Part shown: in pieces, positions 1 to 8,525 of the stretch
Layout of the letters: every line of letters starts with the position of its first letter
Position numbering within the stretch: position 1 is the stretch's first letter
Source of the DNA: JBOFEH01 sp051650265
Lineage (GTDB): Bacteria; Bacillota; Clostridia; Lachnospirales; Cellulosilyticaceae
DNA length: 21,585 nt
Assembly: GCA_051650265.1 (NCBI GenBank)
Contig: JBOFIR010000052.1
Coordinates: 1 to 21,585 of the forward strand
Direction: 5' to 3'
Notes under the pieces: generated by a model
The model's input: the letters and a program-made list of their open reading frames with translations, nothing else
Databases searched by the model: none
Told to the model about the DNA's origin: nothing
Made by a program: the position numbers and the translations under genes

Positions 1-115
1 ATTTGACAGAGCCTAGTAGCATCATTCCAATCGGAACAACAAAGATTGTTGCAATAACGAGCATCAGCAAAAATAAAATACTTTGTGAAAGCAGTTCTTT
101 TGTTTTTCTTGTCAT
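1..115 (-). CDS. Carbohydrate ABC transporter permease, second subunit (MalG-like), N-terminal fragment
   Basis: Only the first 38 codons lie in the window; the gene runs off the left edge. The start (ATG at 115-113) overlaps the stop of the upstream permease gene by one base (TAATG), the usual sign of translational coupling in ABC transporter operons. The visible product has a short basic N-terminus (MTRKTKELL) followed by a hydrophobic segment from about residue 13 to 35, consistent with a first membrane helix. Two permeases directly after a solute-binding lipoprotein is the standard CUT1 sugar transporter layout, in which this subunit would be the MalG/UgpE-type partner. That assignment rests on position and the first helix, because the diagnostic EAA loop lies outside the window. 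Confidence 0.8.
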   Translation of the reverse strand, partial: MTRKTKELLSQSILFLLMLVIATIFVVPIGMMLLGSVK

Positions 116-993
116 TACATCTCAACCTCCCTATCCTTCAACAACTTGTTCATGATAAATGTAATCGCTACCACGATGAGGGATAAAATGATAGCAGATG
201 CACTCGCTTCCCCAAGAAGCCCTATCCCAAAAGCACGATATGTATAGGTGTTAAGTACCTGGGTCTCAAATCCCGGTCCACCATTGGTCAGGATATATAC
301 CATATCAAACACCTTGAGTCCCCCTGTAATATTCAAAGTCGTTACAACAGTAAATGAGGGCACTAATAGTGGCAATGTCACTTTGGTAAACGTCTTCCAT
401 TTACTCGCTCCTTCTATGTCGGCACACTCATAGTAATCTTTTGGGATCGCCTGCAAGCCTGCAATAAAGATAAACATACAAAATCCTGCCCACATCCATA
501 CCTCCATCAGAATGATCCAAAGCATCGCCGTTGGATACTTGCCTAACCAATCTATAGTGGATTCAAATCCAAATACGCCTAATACATTGTTGAACAAGCC
601 ATCTTTGCTCAAGATCGATGTAAAAAGCAAACCAACTACCACTGTACTTAAAGTACATGGCACATAGAACAACGTTCTAAAAATGTTATTTCCCCATATT
701 TTCTTGGCTAATACAAGTGCAAGTCCTAGCCCGATCATCATCTTAAGTATAGTCGTTGCACCTGCAAAAAGTAGAGTATTCAAGATCGAACGTATAAACA
801 CCTCATCCTGCATCAAGACTAAAAAGTTCTTAAATCCTGTAAACTCTGGTGTATACATTCTAGAGATATTCCAGTCAGTAAAAGCAAGTACAAATGCACT
901 TACAATAGGTATAATGAAAAATACTGTATAAATCACGCCCGCTGGTAAGGTTAGCCAAATAGGATATATTGATTGACTCCTTTTAGATTTCAT
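115..993 (-). CDS. Carbohydrate ABC transporter permease, MalF/UgpA-like
   Basis: This is an inner-membrane permease subunit of a CUT1-family sugar importer, 292 residues, a normal length for the UgpA/LacF type. About six hydrophobic helices are visible (roughly residues 12-34, 71-95, 106-128, 155-178, 206-230 and 263-284). The cytoplasmic EAA loop, which docks on the ATPase, is present as EGASKWKTFTKVTLP from about residue 194. The ATG at 993 is preceded by a GGGAGGG ribosome binding site. It lies 88 bases after the binding-protein gene, with a stem-loop between, and overlaps the next permease by one base. No ATPase gene is visible here; many CUT1 systems share an MsmX-type ATPase encoded elsewhere. 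The substrate cannot be told from sequence. Confidence 0.93.
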   Translation of the reverse strand: MKSKRSQSIYPIWLTLPAGVIYTVFFIIPIVSAFVLAFTDWNISRMYTPEFTGFKNFLVLMQDEVFIRSILNTLLFAGATTILKMMIGLGLALVLAKKIWGNNIFRTLFYVPCTLSTVVVGLLFTSILSKDGLFNNVLGVFGFESTIDWLGKYPTAMLWIILMEVWMWAGFCMFIFIAGLQAIPKDYYECADIEGASKWKTFTKVTLPLLVPSFTVVTTLNITGGLKVFDMVYILTNGGPGFETQVLNTYTYRAFGIGLLGEASASAIILSLIVVAITFIMNKLLKDREVEM

Positions 994-1022
994 CTCTTTC
1001 CCTCCCTCTATGAGTTAAGAAA

Positions 1023-1057
1023 GTTAGAGCGATACACAGATCACTGATCGCCCTAAC
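1023..1057 (-). promoter_or_regulatory. Intercistronic stem-loop between binding-protein and permease genes
   Basis: An 11-base inverted repeat (1023-1033 against 1047-1057, one G-U pair) forms a hairpin with a 13-base loop in the leftward transcript. It sits just after the binding-protein stop codon and before the permease. The sequence after it is only moderately U-rich (CTTTCTTAA), so it could be a leaky terminator or a 3'-end stabiliser. Such hairpins are known from binding-protein operons, where they make the binding protein far more abundant than the permeases. Confidence 0.6.
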
Positions 1058-1081
1058 TCCTCATCTACCAATGTACTTATA

Positions 1082-2443
1082 CTAAAATCCTGATTGTTGC
1101 ATCTCTTTCATGTATTTCTCAAAATCTCCTTGGAATTTAGCCAAGATGTCTGCGCCTGTCATATTACCTTTTGCTGGTGCATCAATGTAATAGAGCCAGA
1201 GATGACTTCCCATTACATTAGACCCTATCGTTAGGCAAGTATTGAACTCTTCAAGTGTCTTACCTGTACTGATGTATTGGTCATAAATACCTTCAAGGTA
1301 GCTTGGTGTCTTGCCGCCATCAATTGCTTTCAACGCTGGGAAACCTGGTCTTTCTTCAAAATACAAGTTCCCATACTCTGGTGTTGACCATAATTCAAAA
1401 ATACGTTTTACTGTGTCCATATTTTTTGAATCCTTAGATGCCACAAATCCAATAGATTGTGTGGTCGCTGCAATACAGTCACTATTGCCAACCATTGGCA
1501 CATTGAACATACCAAGCTTTGCATCCGGGAATGCTTCTAGCACAGAGTTTGCAAAGAAATCGCCACAAAATACCATGGCTGCCTTACCTGCTCCCATTGC
1601 CTCAATCGTATTATCGTAGTTCACAGAAGTGAAGTCATTATTTACATACCCTTTACTATATAACTCAAGGTAACGATCTAATACCTCCGCAAACTCTGGT
1701 ACATCCGTCCACTTCAGTTCATTGCTTTCAAGCTGTTTCCCTACTTCTACTTCACGCTCCGCACCCAATGCAGTGGCAAAGTTGGCTGTCATATAAATCT
1801 GTGGTACCCATGTATCTTTTGGCACATGTATAGGTGTAATGCCATTTCCCTCGTTTTTAATCTTTTCACATACTTGTAGGAATTCATCCCAATTGGTAGG
1901 CTCTGTTATTCCCATTGAATCAAAGATCTCTTTGTTGTAGACAAATCCCAGTACCCCTTGCACAGATTGGAATGGATAACCATAAGTCTTGCCATTGTAT
2001 TCGATATTTTCTGGGGATACTAAGTCCTTTACCCAGCTCTCACCTGATAGATCCACAAAGAACTGTTCTGGATTGAGTTCGTAGTAGATTCCTGGAATAT
2101 TGTAATCAATCATATCTGGGCTCTCACCAGAATTTACTTTCATCTTCATTAAGGTTGTATATTGATCATCTGGTACAACTTGTGCATCTATAATAATATT
2201 TTCTTCATCTTTTAATTTTTGAATCATCTTCTGAAGACCCTCATAATTACGTGATTGTGCAATCATTGCTGTGACCTTTACAGGTTTCTCATCCTCGGGC
2301 TTAGTTGCCTGGCTACCAGAAGTCTCTACAGCTTGTTTGGTATCGCCTTGTTTGGTATCGCCTTGTCCACACCCTGCAACACTTGCTACAACCATACTCA
2401 TACTTGTTAATAACACCAATCTCTTAAACCACTTGTTCTTCAT
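1082..2443 (-). CDS. Extracellular sugar-binding lipoprotein of an ABC transporter (family 1)
   Basis: This is the substrate-capture component of the transporter, 453 residues with the chosen start, anchored on the outer face of the membrane. The first 25 residues form a lipoprotein signal: basic MKNKWFKR, a hydrophobic stretch, then the lipobox VAGC with Cys25. A polar linker with a GDTKQGDTKQ repeat follows, then the alpha/beta binding fold. A phrase such as NKEIFDSMGITEPTNWDEF is typical of family 1 sugar-binding proteins. The reading frame is open 19 codons further upstream, but the ATG at 2443 has the ribosome binding site AAAGGGGG and gives a proper signal peptide. It is first in a leftward operon with two permeases and diverges from a kinase/regulator pair that probably controls it. 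Oligosaccharide is the likely ligand class; the exact sugar is unknown. Confidence 0.93.
   Translation of the reverse strand: MKNKWFKRLVLLTSMSMVVASVAGCGQGDTKQGDTKQAVETSGSQATKPEDEKPVKVTAMIAQSRNYEGLQKMIQKLKDEENIIIDAQVVPDDQYTTLMKMKVNSGESPDMIDYNIPGIYYELNPEQFFVDLSGESWVKDLVSPENIEYNGKTYGYPFQSVQGVLGFVYNKEIFDSMGITEPTNWDEFLQVCEKIKNEGNGITPIHVPKDTWVPQIYMTANFATALGAEREVEVGKQLESNELKWTDVPEFAEVLDRYLELYSKGYVNNDFTSVNYDNTIEAMGAGKAAMVFCGDFFANSVLEAFPDAKLGMFNVPMVGNSDCIAATTQSIGFVASKDSKNMDTVKRIFELWSTPEYGNLYFEERPGFPALKAIDGGKTPSYLEGIYDQYISTGKTLEEFNTCLTIGSNVMGSHLWLYYIDAPAKGNMTGADILAKFQGDFEKYMKEMQQSGF
2332..2366. repeat. 15-base tandem duplication in the lipoprotein linker
   Basis: Two perfect adjacent copies of a 15-base unit (2332-2346 and 2347-2361) are followed by five bases of a third. 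They encode the GDTKQ repeats directly after the lipid-anchored cysteine. The unit length keeps the frame, so it only lengthens the flexible tether. It looks like a slippage duplication. Confidence 0.85.
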
Positions 2444-2601
2444 GTTGATTCCCCCTTTGTTTTTCTTAACCCTATTATCGCTTGTTTCTCCCCAAAACAA
2501 AATGGATAATTGTAAAATGTATTATGGATTTTTATAAAAATTTGATATATAATCATTATTATTGTTTTATTTTCACAACAATTTTGCTAATGGAGGTGAC
2601 T
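2444..2601. promoter_or_regulatory. Divergent intergenic region between transporter operon and two-component genes
   Basis: This 158-base AT-rich region must hold promoters for both the leftward binding-protein operon and the rightward kinase gene. Rightward, TATAAT occurs at 2548-2553 with no good -35 box. Leftward, a GATAAT-like -10 lies in the GCGATAATAGG stretch near 2470-2480, again with a weak -35. Weak -35 boxes would fit activator-dependent promoters, but this is inference. I found no convincing catabolite (cre) site or long inverted repeat. Confidence 0.4.
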
Positions 2602-4407
2602 ATGCCTAGGTTAAAATGTAGTTTTTCCACCAAATTATTCATTACCAATACCGTTATTATCGTATTATCGCTTCTGTCGATTCTTTTTTATTTTTACAAT
2701 TTCCTGAAAGAAAAAGAGTCCCTACAATTAACCCAGAACCTCCAGACACTCAATACCAAACTCACAGAACAAACAGATACCCTCATCGATAATATGGATA
2801 AAATCACTTTGCAAATCGCCTCTAATCCGTATATTCTTGGTCAATTTACCCAACTTCCAAAAGATCAGCTAACCAATTATTTTGATGAGGACCATTTTCT
2901 ACGTTTTGACCTTCGGGATTTCCTCAATTCCTATAACTTTAAAAACGATCTTGCTACGCGCATCTGTCTCTACGATCGTTTTGGCAACTTCGTAGATGTG
3001 GGCTATAAACCGACTGATACCCTTGCCGTCAACAACTTCTTTCAGAGCAAAGACTTCACAGACGTTATCACTTTCTTCCAACATCATAGTCACAAAAGCT
3101 TCTTTATCCCACCCAGAAAAGACCCCTTTAGTTTGACTTCATCCTATAGCAGTTCGCTCTATACCTTATCTATAGTGCGCCCTATCAAAAACTATAGAAT
3201 TACAGACAACACCATAGCAGGCTATGTAGAGGTGCAACTTGACTCTAGTGCCTTAGACGCTCTCTTTACCTCACTTGGTCCAAGCATCACCGCTTTCATG
3301 ATTGATGGCGAAGGTAAGATCATTTACCCAATCACCCCCGAGCCTCACTATTTTGACTACGAGACCGTATCAGATGATCATTACCTCATCACTTCACAGT
3401 CTATGACAGAAGTGGACTACCATATTATCTTGATGCAGAACAAAGATATTCTCTTCTCAAGCTATAAAAATTTTCAATACATGATTATCTTCATCTTCCT
3501 CATTGTTTTCTTGATTAGCTCACTTTCACAATTTCTGCTGATTACCTATTTTACTAATCCACTCAAAAAACTTCAGCATTCTGTAACAGCCATCAATCTT
3601 GATAATCTCTCACTTGAATTACTAGATGAATCAGTGAGTGACGAATTCGTTCAACTTGGCAACGCTTTCAATAAAATGTTTGAACATCTTAATATTTCAA
3701 TCCAGCACACCATATTTGCCAGAACCAGTGAACTTAAATCTCACCTCTTGGCACTTCAAGCTCAAATTAACCCTCATTTCATTCATAATGTGCTATCCGT
3801 CATGAGTGTCACCGCGGAAGAAAATGATGTACCTAAGCTTGCAGATATGTGTGAAAAACTCTCTAGCATGCTGCGCTTCTCTTCTTCCTACACGCAGACC
3901 CATGTTACCTTGGAGGAAGAACTGAGCTATACGAGGTCTTATCTGGAATTGATGAAAGACCGCTATGAGGATCTTTTTACTTTTGACCTTCAGATTGACG
4001 GCCCTACTGATCAGATCCGCATTCCCAAACTCATCATCCAACCCCTTGCAGAAAACTGTTTCAATCATGGTTTCAAGCAAAAACCGAGTCCTTGGCATAT
4101 CGCAATTCACTTTTTTGTTAAAGATGGGTATTGGTTAGTGACCATTTCAGATAATGGTGTTGGTTTTCCAGATGGTGCGATTGAAGCATTCGAAAACCAT
4201 ATGATTGCACTTGCCCTTGCCGACACAGCCGAAGAATTGACCAAATTGCAGATTGGTGGCCTTTCCCTCACGAATCTGTTTCTCAGACTCCATATCATGT
4301 ATAAGAGTTACCTGATTTTCAAATTAGAAAATAACCCTTGTGGAGGCGCTACTATTACTTTAGGAGGTCTTATCAATGATGTTGAAAATAATGGTGGTCG
4401 AGGATGA
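2602..4407 (+). CDS. Sensor histidine kinase, YesM family
   Basis: This is a membrane-bound sensor kinase of 601 residues that probably phosphorylates the regulator encoded next. Order of parts: membrane helix about 12-34, an extracellular sensing region about 35-290 of likely Cache type, a second helix about 293-317, a HAMP-like linker, the His_kinase domain with phosphoacceptor His392 in QINPHFIHN, and the ATPase with N box (E484 N485, then FNHG) and G box DNGVG from Asp517. The frame is open 40 codons upstream, but the ATG at 2602 follows GGAGGTG by six bases and begins the membrane topology correctly. The usual family motif is NPHFLYN, so the Ile-His here is a small variation. It overlaps the regulator gene by 32 bases, implying translational coupling. 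Divergence from a sugar ABC operon suggests sugar-responsive control. Confidence 0.94.
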   Translation: MPRLKCSFSTKLFITNTVIIVLSLLSILFYFYNFLKEKESLQLTQNLQTLNTKLTEQTDTLIDNMDKITLQIASNPYILGQFTQLPKDQLTNYFDEDHFLRFDLRDFLNSYNFKNDLATRICLYDRFGNFVDVGYKPTDTLAVNNFFQSKDFTDVITFFQHHSHKSFFIPPRKDPFSLTSSYSSSLYTLSIVRPIKNYRITDNTIAGYVEVQLDSSALDALFTSLGPSITAFMIDGEGKIIYPITPEPHYFDYETVSDDHYLITSQSMTEVDYHIILMQNKDILFSSYKNFQYMIIFIFLIVFLISSLSQFLLITYFTNPLKKLQHSVTAINLDNLSLELLDESVSDEFVQLGNAFNKMFEHLNISIQHTIFARTSELKSHLLALQAQINPHFIHNVLSVMSVTAEENDVPKLADMCEKLSSMLRFSSSYTQTHVTLEEELSYTRSYLELMKDRYEDLFTFDLQIDGPTDQIRIPKLIIQPLAENCFNHGFKQKPSPWHIAIHFFVKDGYWLVTISDNGVGFPDGAIEAFENHMIALALADTAEELTKLQIGGLSLTNLFLRLHIMYKSYLIFKLENNPCGGATITLGGLINDVENNGGRG

Positions 4408-5872
4408 ACCACCAATCCTAAGAGGAATCTGTAATAAAATCAAAAAAGCTCATACCAACTGTGAGATTGTACATACCGCCTATAACGGACAAGCTGCCAT
4501 AGACTATCTAACAGAAAACCCTGTTGACATTGTATTTACAGACATTAATATGCCTTTGATCTCAGGACTTGAGCTTCTTGAGTACATTAATCAGCACCAT
4601 CCCCAGATCATCACGATCATTCTTAGTGGCTACCAGGAATTTGAATATGCCAAGAAAGCTTTGCGACTAGGCGCCTACGACTATCTTCTAAAACCTCTTG
4701 ATCTTACGGAAATTACGAAAATCATTGGTAAAATCATTCAAGAGTTGCAGCAGCTCCAACTCTGCGAAGTTTTTCAGGGTCATGAGATTTATCAAAGTAG
4801 CCCCGGCTTTACTTTGAAACCACCCTTTGATCTGATCTCTGTGTGTCTTGGCTCCTTCCCCACCACAGGTTCTTATGCGCTTTCCTATTGGCAGAGCTAC
4901 TGGCAGGAGATGGACCTGGAGAATCAACTTTTGACACTTCTGCCTCAACATACCACCTATTGTCTTATGAGCGGCAAAAACCCCAAAGAAAGGCTTCTCC
5001 TGCTCCAAGGTTTGTCAAAAGCCCAACTCAAAGTCGTAACTGCAACGCTTTATGATGCACTCCAGCTGCAAGGGCAGCCTTGTACACTGATTCATCTATT
5101 ACCTCAGCAGGACTTGGAAACACTCTATGCAAGCTATATCAAATTCTCTCTTGAATACCCTCATATGATCATATTTGGTACAGCTCAGCTGATTGACCTG
5201 GCCCATAGACCCGCTTATACCATGCACTTGATTGCCCCTACTGCTGAGAAACAGCTCATCCATGCACTAGAGAAACAGCATCTTTCCCTGTTTAAAAAAA
5301 CACTCCTAGGGATCTTTGACACTTTTGCATCCCAACAACTTTCACAAGCAAATCTCGAAACACTGCTCAATCACATTGTACTGCTTTGCAAAAAAACACA
5401 CTTTATCTCAACTGATGGTTATGTTGTAGAACAGCTTCTACATAGTCACCTCATCGCGTGTTCTGACTATGCTCAGCTCTTTGAACAAACTATTACGACG
5501 TTGGCCCAGTATCACACCCAGCAAGGCACGACTGACACACAAGATAAGGCCTCCTTGATTGAACAGATTGAATGCTTTATTCAAGCACATATTACGGAAC
5601 CCATCACCAACCAAGATCTCTCAGAGCATTTTGGCTTGGTGCCAACCTATATCAGTAAGCTTTTCAAGACATATAAAGGGAGCTCCCCCTCCGAATATAT
5701 GATGATGCTTCGGATTGAAAAAGCAAAAGAAATGCTTCTTCAAAATCCTGACCTCCTTTCAAAAGACATTGCACAAATCGTCGGTTATAGTGATCCCCTG
5801 TATTTTTCTCGCGTCTTCAAGAAATCTACAGGGATGTATCCTTCAGAATACCGTAAACACACACACGTTTGA
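4376..5872 (+). CDS. Response regulator with AraC-type DNA-binding domain, YesN family
   Basis: This is a cytoplasmic two-component regulator of 498 residues. The N-terminal receiver domain (about 4-120) has the acidic pair in VVEDE, phosphoacceptor Asp56 in FTDINMP and the conserved Lys106 in LLKPLD. A middle region (about 130-390) shows no domain I recognise, as is common in this family. The C-terminal AraC/XylS domain (about 397-495) has two helix-turn-helix units, ending in a typical GYSDPLYFSRVFKKSTGMYPSEYR-like signature. The start at 4376 follows AGGAGG with eight bases between; a second ATG directly follows and cannot be excluded. The gene overlaps the end of the kinase gene. The likely target is the divergent sugar transporter operon, inferred from position only. 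Confidence 0.94.
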   Translation: MMLKIMVVEDEPPILRGICNKIKKAHTNCEIVHTAYNGQAAIDYLTENPVDIVFTDINMPLISGLELLEYINQHHPQIITIILSGYQEFEYAKKALRLGAYDYLLKPLDLTEITKIIGKIIQELQQLQLCEVFQGHEIYQSSPGFTLKPPFDLISVCLGSFPTTGSYALSYWQSYWQEMDLENQLLTLLPQHTTYCLMSGKNPKERLLLLQGLSKAQLKVVTATLYDALQLQGQPCTLIHLLPQQDLETLYASYIKFSLEYPHMIIFGTAQLIDLAHRPAYTMHLIAPTAEKQLIHALEKQHLSLFKKTLLGIFDTFASQQLSQANLETLLNHIVLLCKKTHFISTDGYVVEQLLHSHLIACSDYAQLFEQTITTLAQYHTQQGTTDTQDKASLIEQIECFIQAHITEPITNQDLSEHFGLVPTYISKLFKTYKGSSPSEYMMMLRIEKAKEMLLQNPDLLSKDIAQIVGYSDPLYFSRVFKKSTGMYPSEYRKHTHV

Positions 5873-5903
5873 TGCGCCTTTCACCCAGCATCAGACTCCC
5901 ATC

Positions 5904-5956
5904 AAAAAAAGGCTGATAGCTTGTGCCCTATGCACGAGACTATCAGCCTTCTTTAA
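5904..5956. terminator. Bidirectional terminator between the response regulator and uvrB
   Basis: A long hairpin (5909-5926 against 5932-5950) has 18 pairs, including one wobble pair, one bulged A and a five-base loop. It is flanked by AAAAAAA on the left and TTCTTT on the right, so it can end transcripts from both directions. The U-tract is better on the uvrB (leftward) transcript. It sits between two convergent stop codons. Confidence 0.92.
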
Positions 5957-7941
5957 AGTTTGATATAGATTTTCTTGAGTTCTACCAATTGGTCACGCAG
6001 TTCTGCTGCTTTCTCAAATTGAAGTTCTGTCGCTGCCTTACGCATCTCTTTTTCAATCTTCTTAAGCACTTTCTCAAGTTCTTCACGAGACATAGACTCT
6101 GGGTCCTTGTCTTTGAAGAGGTCATCACTTTTCTTCGCAGACTTAGTGGCTACGATGAGATCACGAATCTCTTTCTTGATGGTCTGTGGCACAATCCCAT
6201 GGGCCTCATTGTACGCTTCTTGGATCTGACGACGTCTGTTGGTCTCAGAGATCGCTGCTATCATAGAGCGTGTCATATTGTCTGCATACATAATCACCTC
6301 GCCATTGGCATTACGTGCTGCACGCCCTATGGTCTGGATGAGCGATGTCTCAGAACGTAGGAAGCCTTCCTTGTCCGCATCAAGTATAGCAACAAGAGAC
6401 ACCTCCGGAATATCAAGACCTTCTCTTAGCAGGTTGATCCCGATCAAGACATCGAATACACCGAGACGTAGATCACGTACAATCTCGATACGCTCCAGGG
6501 TATCAATATCTGAGTGAAGATACTTCACCTTGATCCCCACTTCACGTAGGTAATCCGTCAGGTCCTCTGACATACGCTTGGTCAGGGTCGTCACCATAAT
6601 CTTCTCATTGTTGGCAATACGTAGATTGATCTCATGAAGGAGATTATCAATCTGTCCTTGTACAGGGCGGACTTCAATCGGCGGATCGAGTAGCCCAGTT
6701 GGTCGAATGAGCTGCTCGGCAATACACTCTGAGTGCTCAAGCTCATACTGCGCTGGTGTCGCTGATACGAATAAGATCTGATTGATCTTTTGTTCAAACT
6801 CATCAAACATGAGTGGTCTATTATCTAAGGCTGATGGCAATCTAAAGCCATAGTCTACCAATACATTCTTACGTGCCTGGTCACCATTGTACATGGCGCG
6901 GACCTGTGGCACCGTCATATGGGACTCATCAATCATAAGGAGATAGTCATCTGGGAAGTAGTCAAGCAGTGTAAACGGCGTGCTCCCTGCTTCTCGTCCT
7001 GATAGGTGTCTTGAGTAGTTCTCAACACCTGAGCAGTAGCCCATCTCTCTGAGCATCTCAATATCAAAGTTGGTACGCTGACTGAGTCGCTGCATCTCAA
7101 GAAGCTTGTCCTCTCCCTTGAGTACTTCAAGTCTTTCTTTAAGCTCAGCCTCAATGGCTGTGATGGCATGCTCCATCTTCTCTGGTGAGATCGAGTAGTG
7201 AGATGCGGGGAAGATAGAGACATGGTCTCTATAACCTAGGATCTTGCCCGTCAAGGCGTCAATCTCTGCGATGCGGTCGATATCATCGCCAAAGAATTCT
7301 ACGCGGATCGCACGCTCCGAGTTGTTGGCAGGGATGATCTCCACAGTGTCCCCGCGTACGCGGAAGCTCCCTCTGACGAAGTCTGAGTCATTGCGGTTGT
7401 ACTGGATCTGTACCAGCTTGCGTAGCACATCGTCACGGTCCATCTCGGCACCTTCTCTAAGTGAAAGTACTTGGTTCTCGTAGTCGATTGGGTCACCCAA
7501 GCCATAGATACAAGAAACACTGGCTACGATGATCACATCCCGTCTTTCTGCAAGTGCTGCTGTCGCCGAGTGACGGAGTTTGTCGATCTCTTCATTGACA
7601 CTAGAATCCTTCTCAATATAAGTATCACTATGGGCCACATAGGCTTCTGGTTGATAATAATCATAATAAGAGACAAAGTATTCAACTGCATTGTCTGGGA
7701 AGAACTCTTTGAACTCACTATAAAGCTGGGCTGCTAATGTCTTGTTATGTGCAATAATGAGCGTGGGTTTTTGTGTACGCTCAATAATATTGGCCATGGT
7801 AAATGTCTTGCCTGATCCCGTTACACCAAGTAAGGTCTGATACATATGCTTCTTGGCATCAATACTCTGAACTAATTGATCAATAGCCTGTGGTTGGTCT
7901 CCCATAGGCTTATAATTTGACACAATTTTGAATGGTTTCAT
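5953..7941 (-). CDS. uvrB: UvrABC excinuclease subunit B
   Basis: UvrB is the damage-verification subunit of nucleotide excision repair; it is loaded by UvrA and recruits UvrC. The product has 662 residues, the normal length. Visible marks are Walker A GVTGSGKT (residues 39-46), the aromatic beta-hairpin YYDYYQPEAYV that probes the DNA, the DESH box of the helicase core, RIGRAARN-type motif VI (here IGRAARNANG), and the C-terminal UVR motif (FEKAAELRDQ) that contacts UvrC. The ATG at 7941 follows GGGAG and matches the conserved N-terminus MKPFKIVSNY; a start 20 codons upstream would lie within the promoter. It has its own promoter with a LexA-type operator, so it should be DNA-damage inducible. 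uvrA is not in the window, although the two are adjacent in many Firmicutes. Confidence 0.98.
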   Translation of the reverse strand: MKPFKIVSNYKPMGDQPQAIDQLVQSIDAKKHMYQTLLGVTGSGKTFTMANIIERTQKPTLIIAHNKTLAAQLYSEFKEFFPDNAVEYFVSYYDYYQPEAYVAHSDTYIEKDSSVNEEIDKLRHSATAALAERRDVIIVASVSCIYGLGDPIDYENQVLSLREGAEMDRDDVLRKLVQIQYNRNDSDFVRGSFRVRGDTVEIIPANNSERAIRVEFFGDDIDRIAEIDALTGKILGYRDHVSIFPASHYSISPEKMEHAITAIEAELKERLEVLKGEDKLLEMQRLSQRTNFDIEMLREMGYCSGVENYSRHLSGREAGSTPFTLLDYFPDDYLLMIDESHMTVPQVRAMYNGDQARKNVLVDYGFRLPSALDNRPLMFDEFEQKINQILFVSATPAQYELEHSECIAEQLIRPTGLLDPPIEVRPVQGQIDNLLHEINLRIANNEKIMVTTLTKRMSEDLTDYLREVGIKVKYLHSDIDTLERIEIVRDLRLGVFDVLIGINLLREGLDIPEVSLVAILDADKEGFLRSETSLIQTIGRAARNANGEVIMYADNMTRSMIAAISETNRRRQIQEAYNEAHGIVPQTIKKEIRDLIVATKSAKKSDDLFKDKDPESMSREELEKVLKKIEKEMRKAATELQFEKAAELRDQLVELKKIYIKL

Positions 7942-7972
7942 AAGCACTCCCTTTTCTTTTGTATTTGTTATC

Positions 7973-8008
7973 AGTATACCCCATCTTATGCATAAGAACA
8001 ACAGTTCT
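7973..8008 (-). promoter_or_regulatory. uvrB promoter with overlapping LexA (DinR) SOS box
   Basis: On the leftward strand there is a -35 box TTGTTC (7996-8001), a 17-base spacer and a -10 box TATACT (7973-7978), giving a leader of about 25 bases before the uvrB ATG. The palindrome AGAACAACAGTTCT (7995-8008) contains GAAC-N4-GTTC, the core of the Firmicutes LexA/DinR operator, and its one half is the -35 box. Bound LexA would therefore block RNA polymerase directly. Confidence 0.9.
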
Positions 8009-8028
8009 ATCTGCTGCTCTAGAGGGTG

Positions 8029-8340
8029 CTAGCGCCAAAAGACACCCATCACAATCACCACCACTGCGCTACTCATCATCAGGCCTACAAAGGATGTACC
8101 AGGCCGTACTATAGGCGCTTCGGCATCAGATCCATCTCCTTCAAGTGATACATCAACCGACTCCTCCTGCCTCGGCCGTCCCTCCATATTCCCAACCATG
8201 CTGGTACTGCCTACCAAAATATAGATTGCTCCAATGATAAAACACAGATCTTTGCGTTCAAATGCCCAAATCAAAGAAGCACCCCAGATACACCCGAGGG
8301 TCACACCTATCAAAATCATACCTTTAAACAATGTCTTCAT
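8029..8340 (-). CDS. Small membrane protein of unknown function
   Basis: I do not recognise this 103-residue protein. It has three hydrophobic segments (about residues 5-26, 32-50 and 82-101). Between the second and third lies a polar, acidic loop (about 52-80). The ATG at 8340 has a GGGGG ribosome binding site nine bases upstream. The gene ends about 20 bases before the uvrB operator. No terminator is visible between them, so its transcript may run on into uvrB. The coding call rests on the membrane pattern, the ribosome binding site and the tidy fit between neighbours. Confidence 0.72.
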   Translation of the reverse strand: MKTLFKGMILIGVTLGCIWGASLIWAFERKDLCFIIGAIYILVGSTSMVGNMEGRPRQEESVDVSLEGDGSDAEAPIVRPGTSFVGLMMSSAVVVIVMGVFWR

Positions 8341-8445
8341 GTCTATATGCCCCCATTCTTTGAAATATGTATCCCTTTTATTTTATTACGCCTCCTGTCT
8401 ATTGATGATTGCCAAGAGTGTCCCACATTAAACCATTACTTTAAT

Positions 8446-8495
8446 ACAAATAAAAAGACTGTATCATTCACTCAAAGAGTAAACGGTACAGTCTT
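8446..8495 (-). terminator. Terminator after the cysteine-rich gene pair
   Basis: In the leftward transcript 8495-8455 folds into a near-continuous stem: nine perfect pairs outside, then a second run of pairs with one mismatch and wobbles, closing on a three-base loop. TTTTTATTT follows directly. It lies 31 bases after the stop codon of the small cysteine-rich protein. Confidence 0.9.
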
Positions 8496-8525
8496 CTACC
8501 AGTTAGTATCTGATATTAGGACATT

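Noticed and set aside
6591..7737. Several alternative frames of 60-96 codons within uvrB
   Set aside because: They are shadows of a highly conserved full-length gene.
7942..8001. uvrB start 20 codons further upstream
   Set aside because: That stretch is the promoter with the -10 box and part of the SOS box, and the conserved N-terminus begins at 7941.
8341..8454. AGGAGG near 8394-8389 (leftward) as a sign of a missed small gene
   Set aside because: No start codon and open frame follow it at a proper distance.
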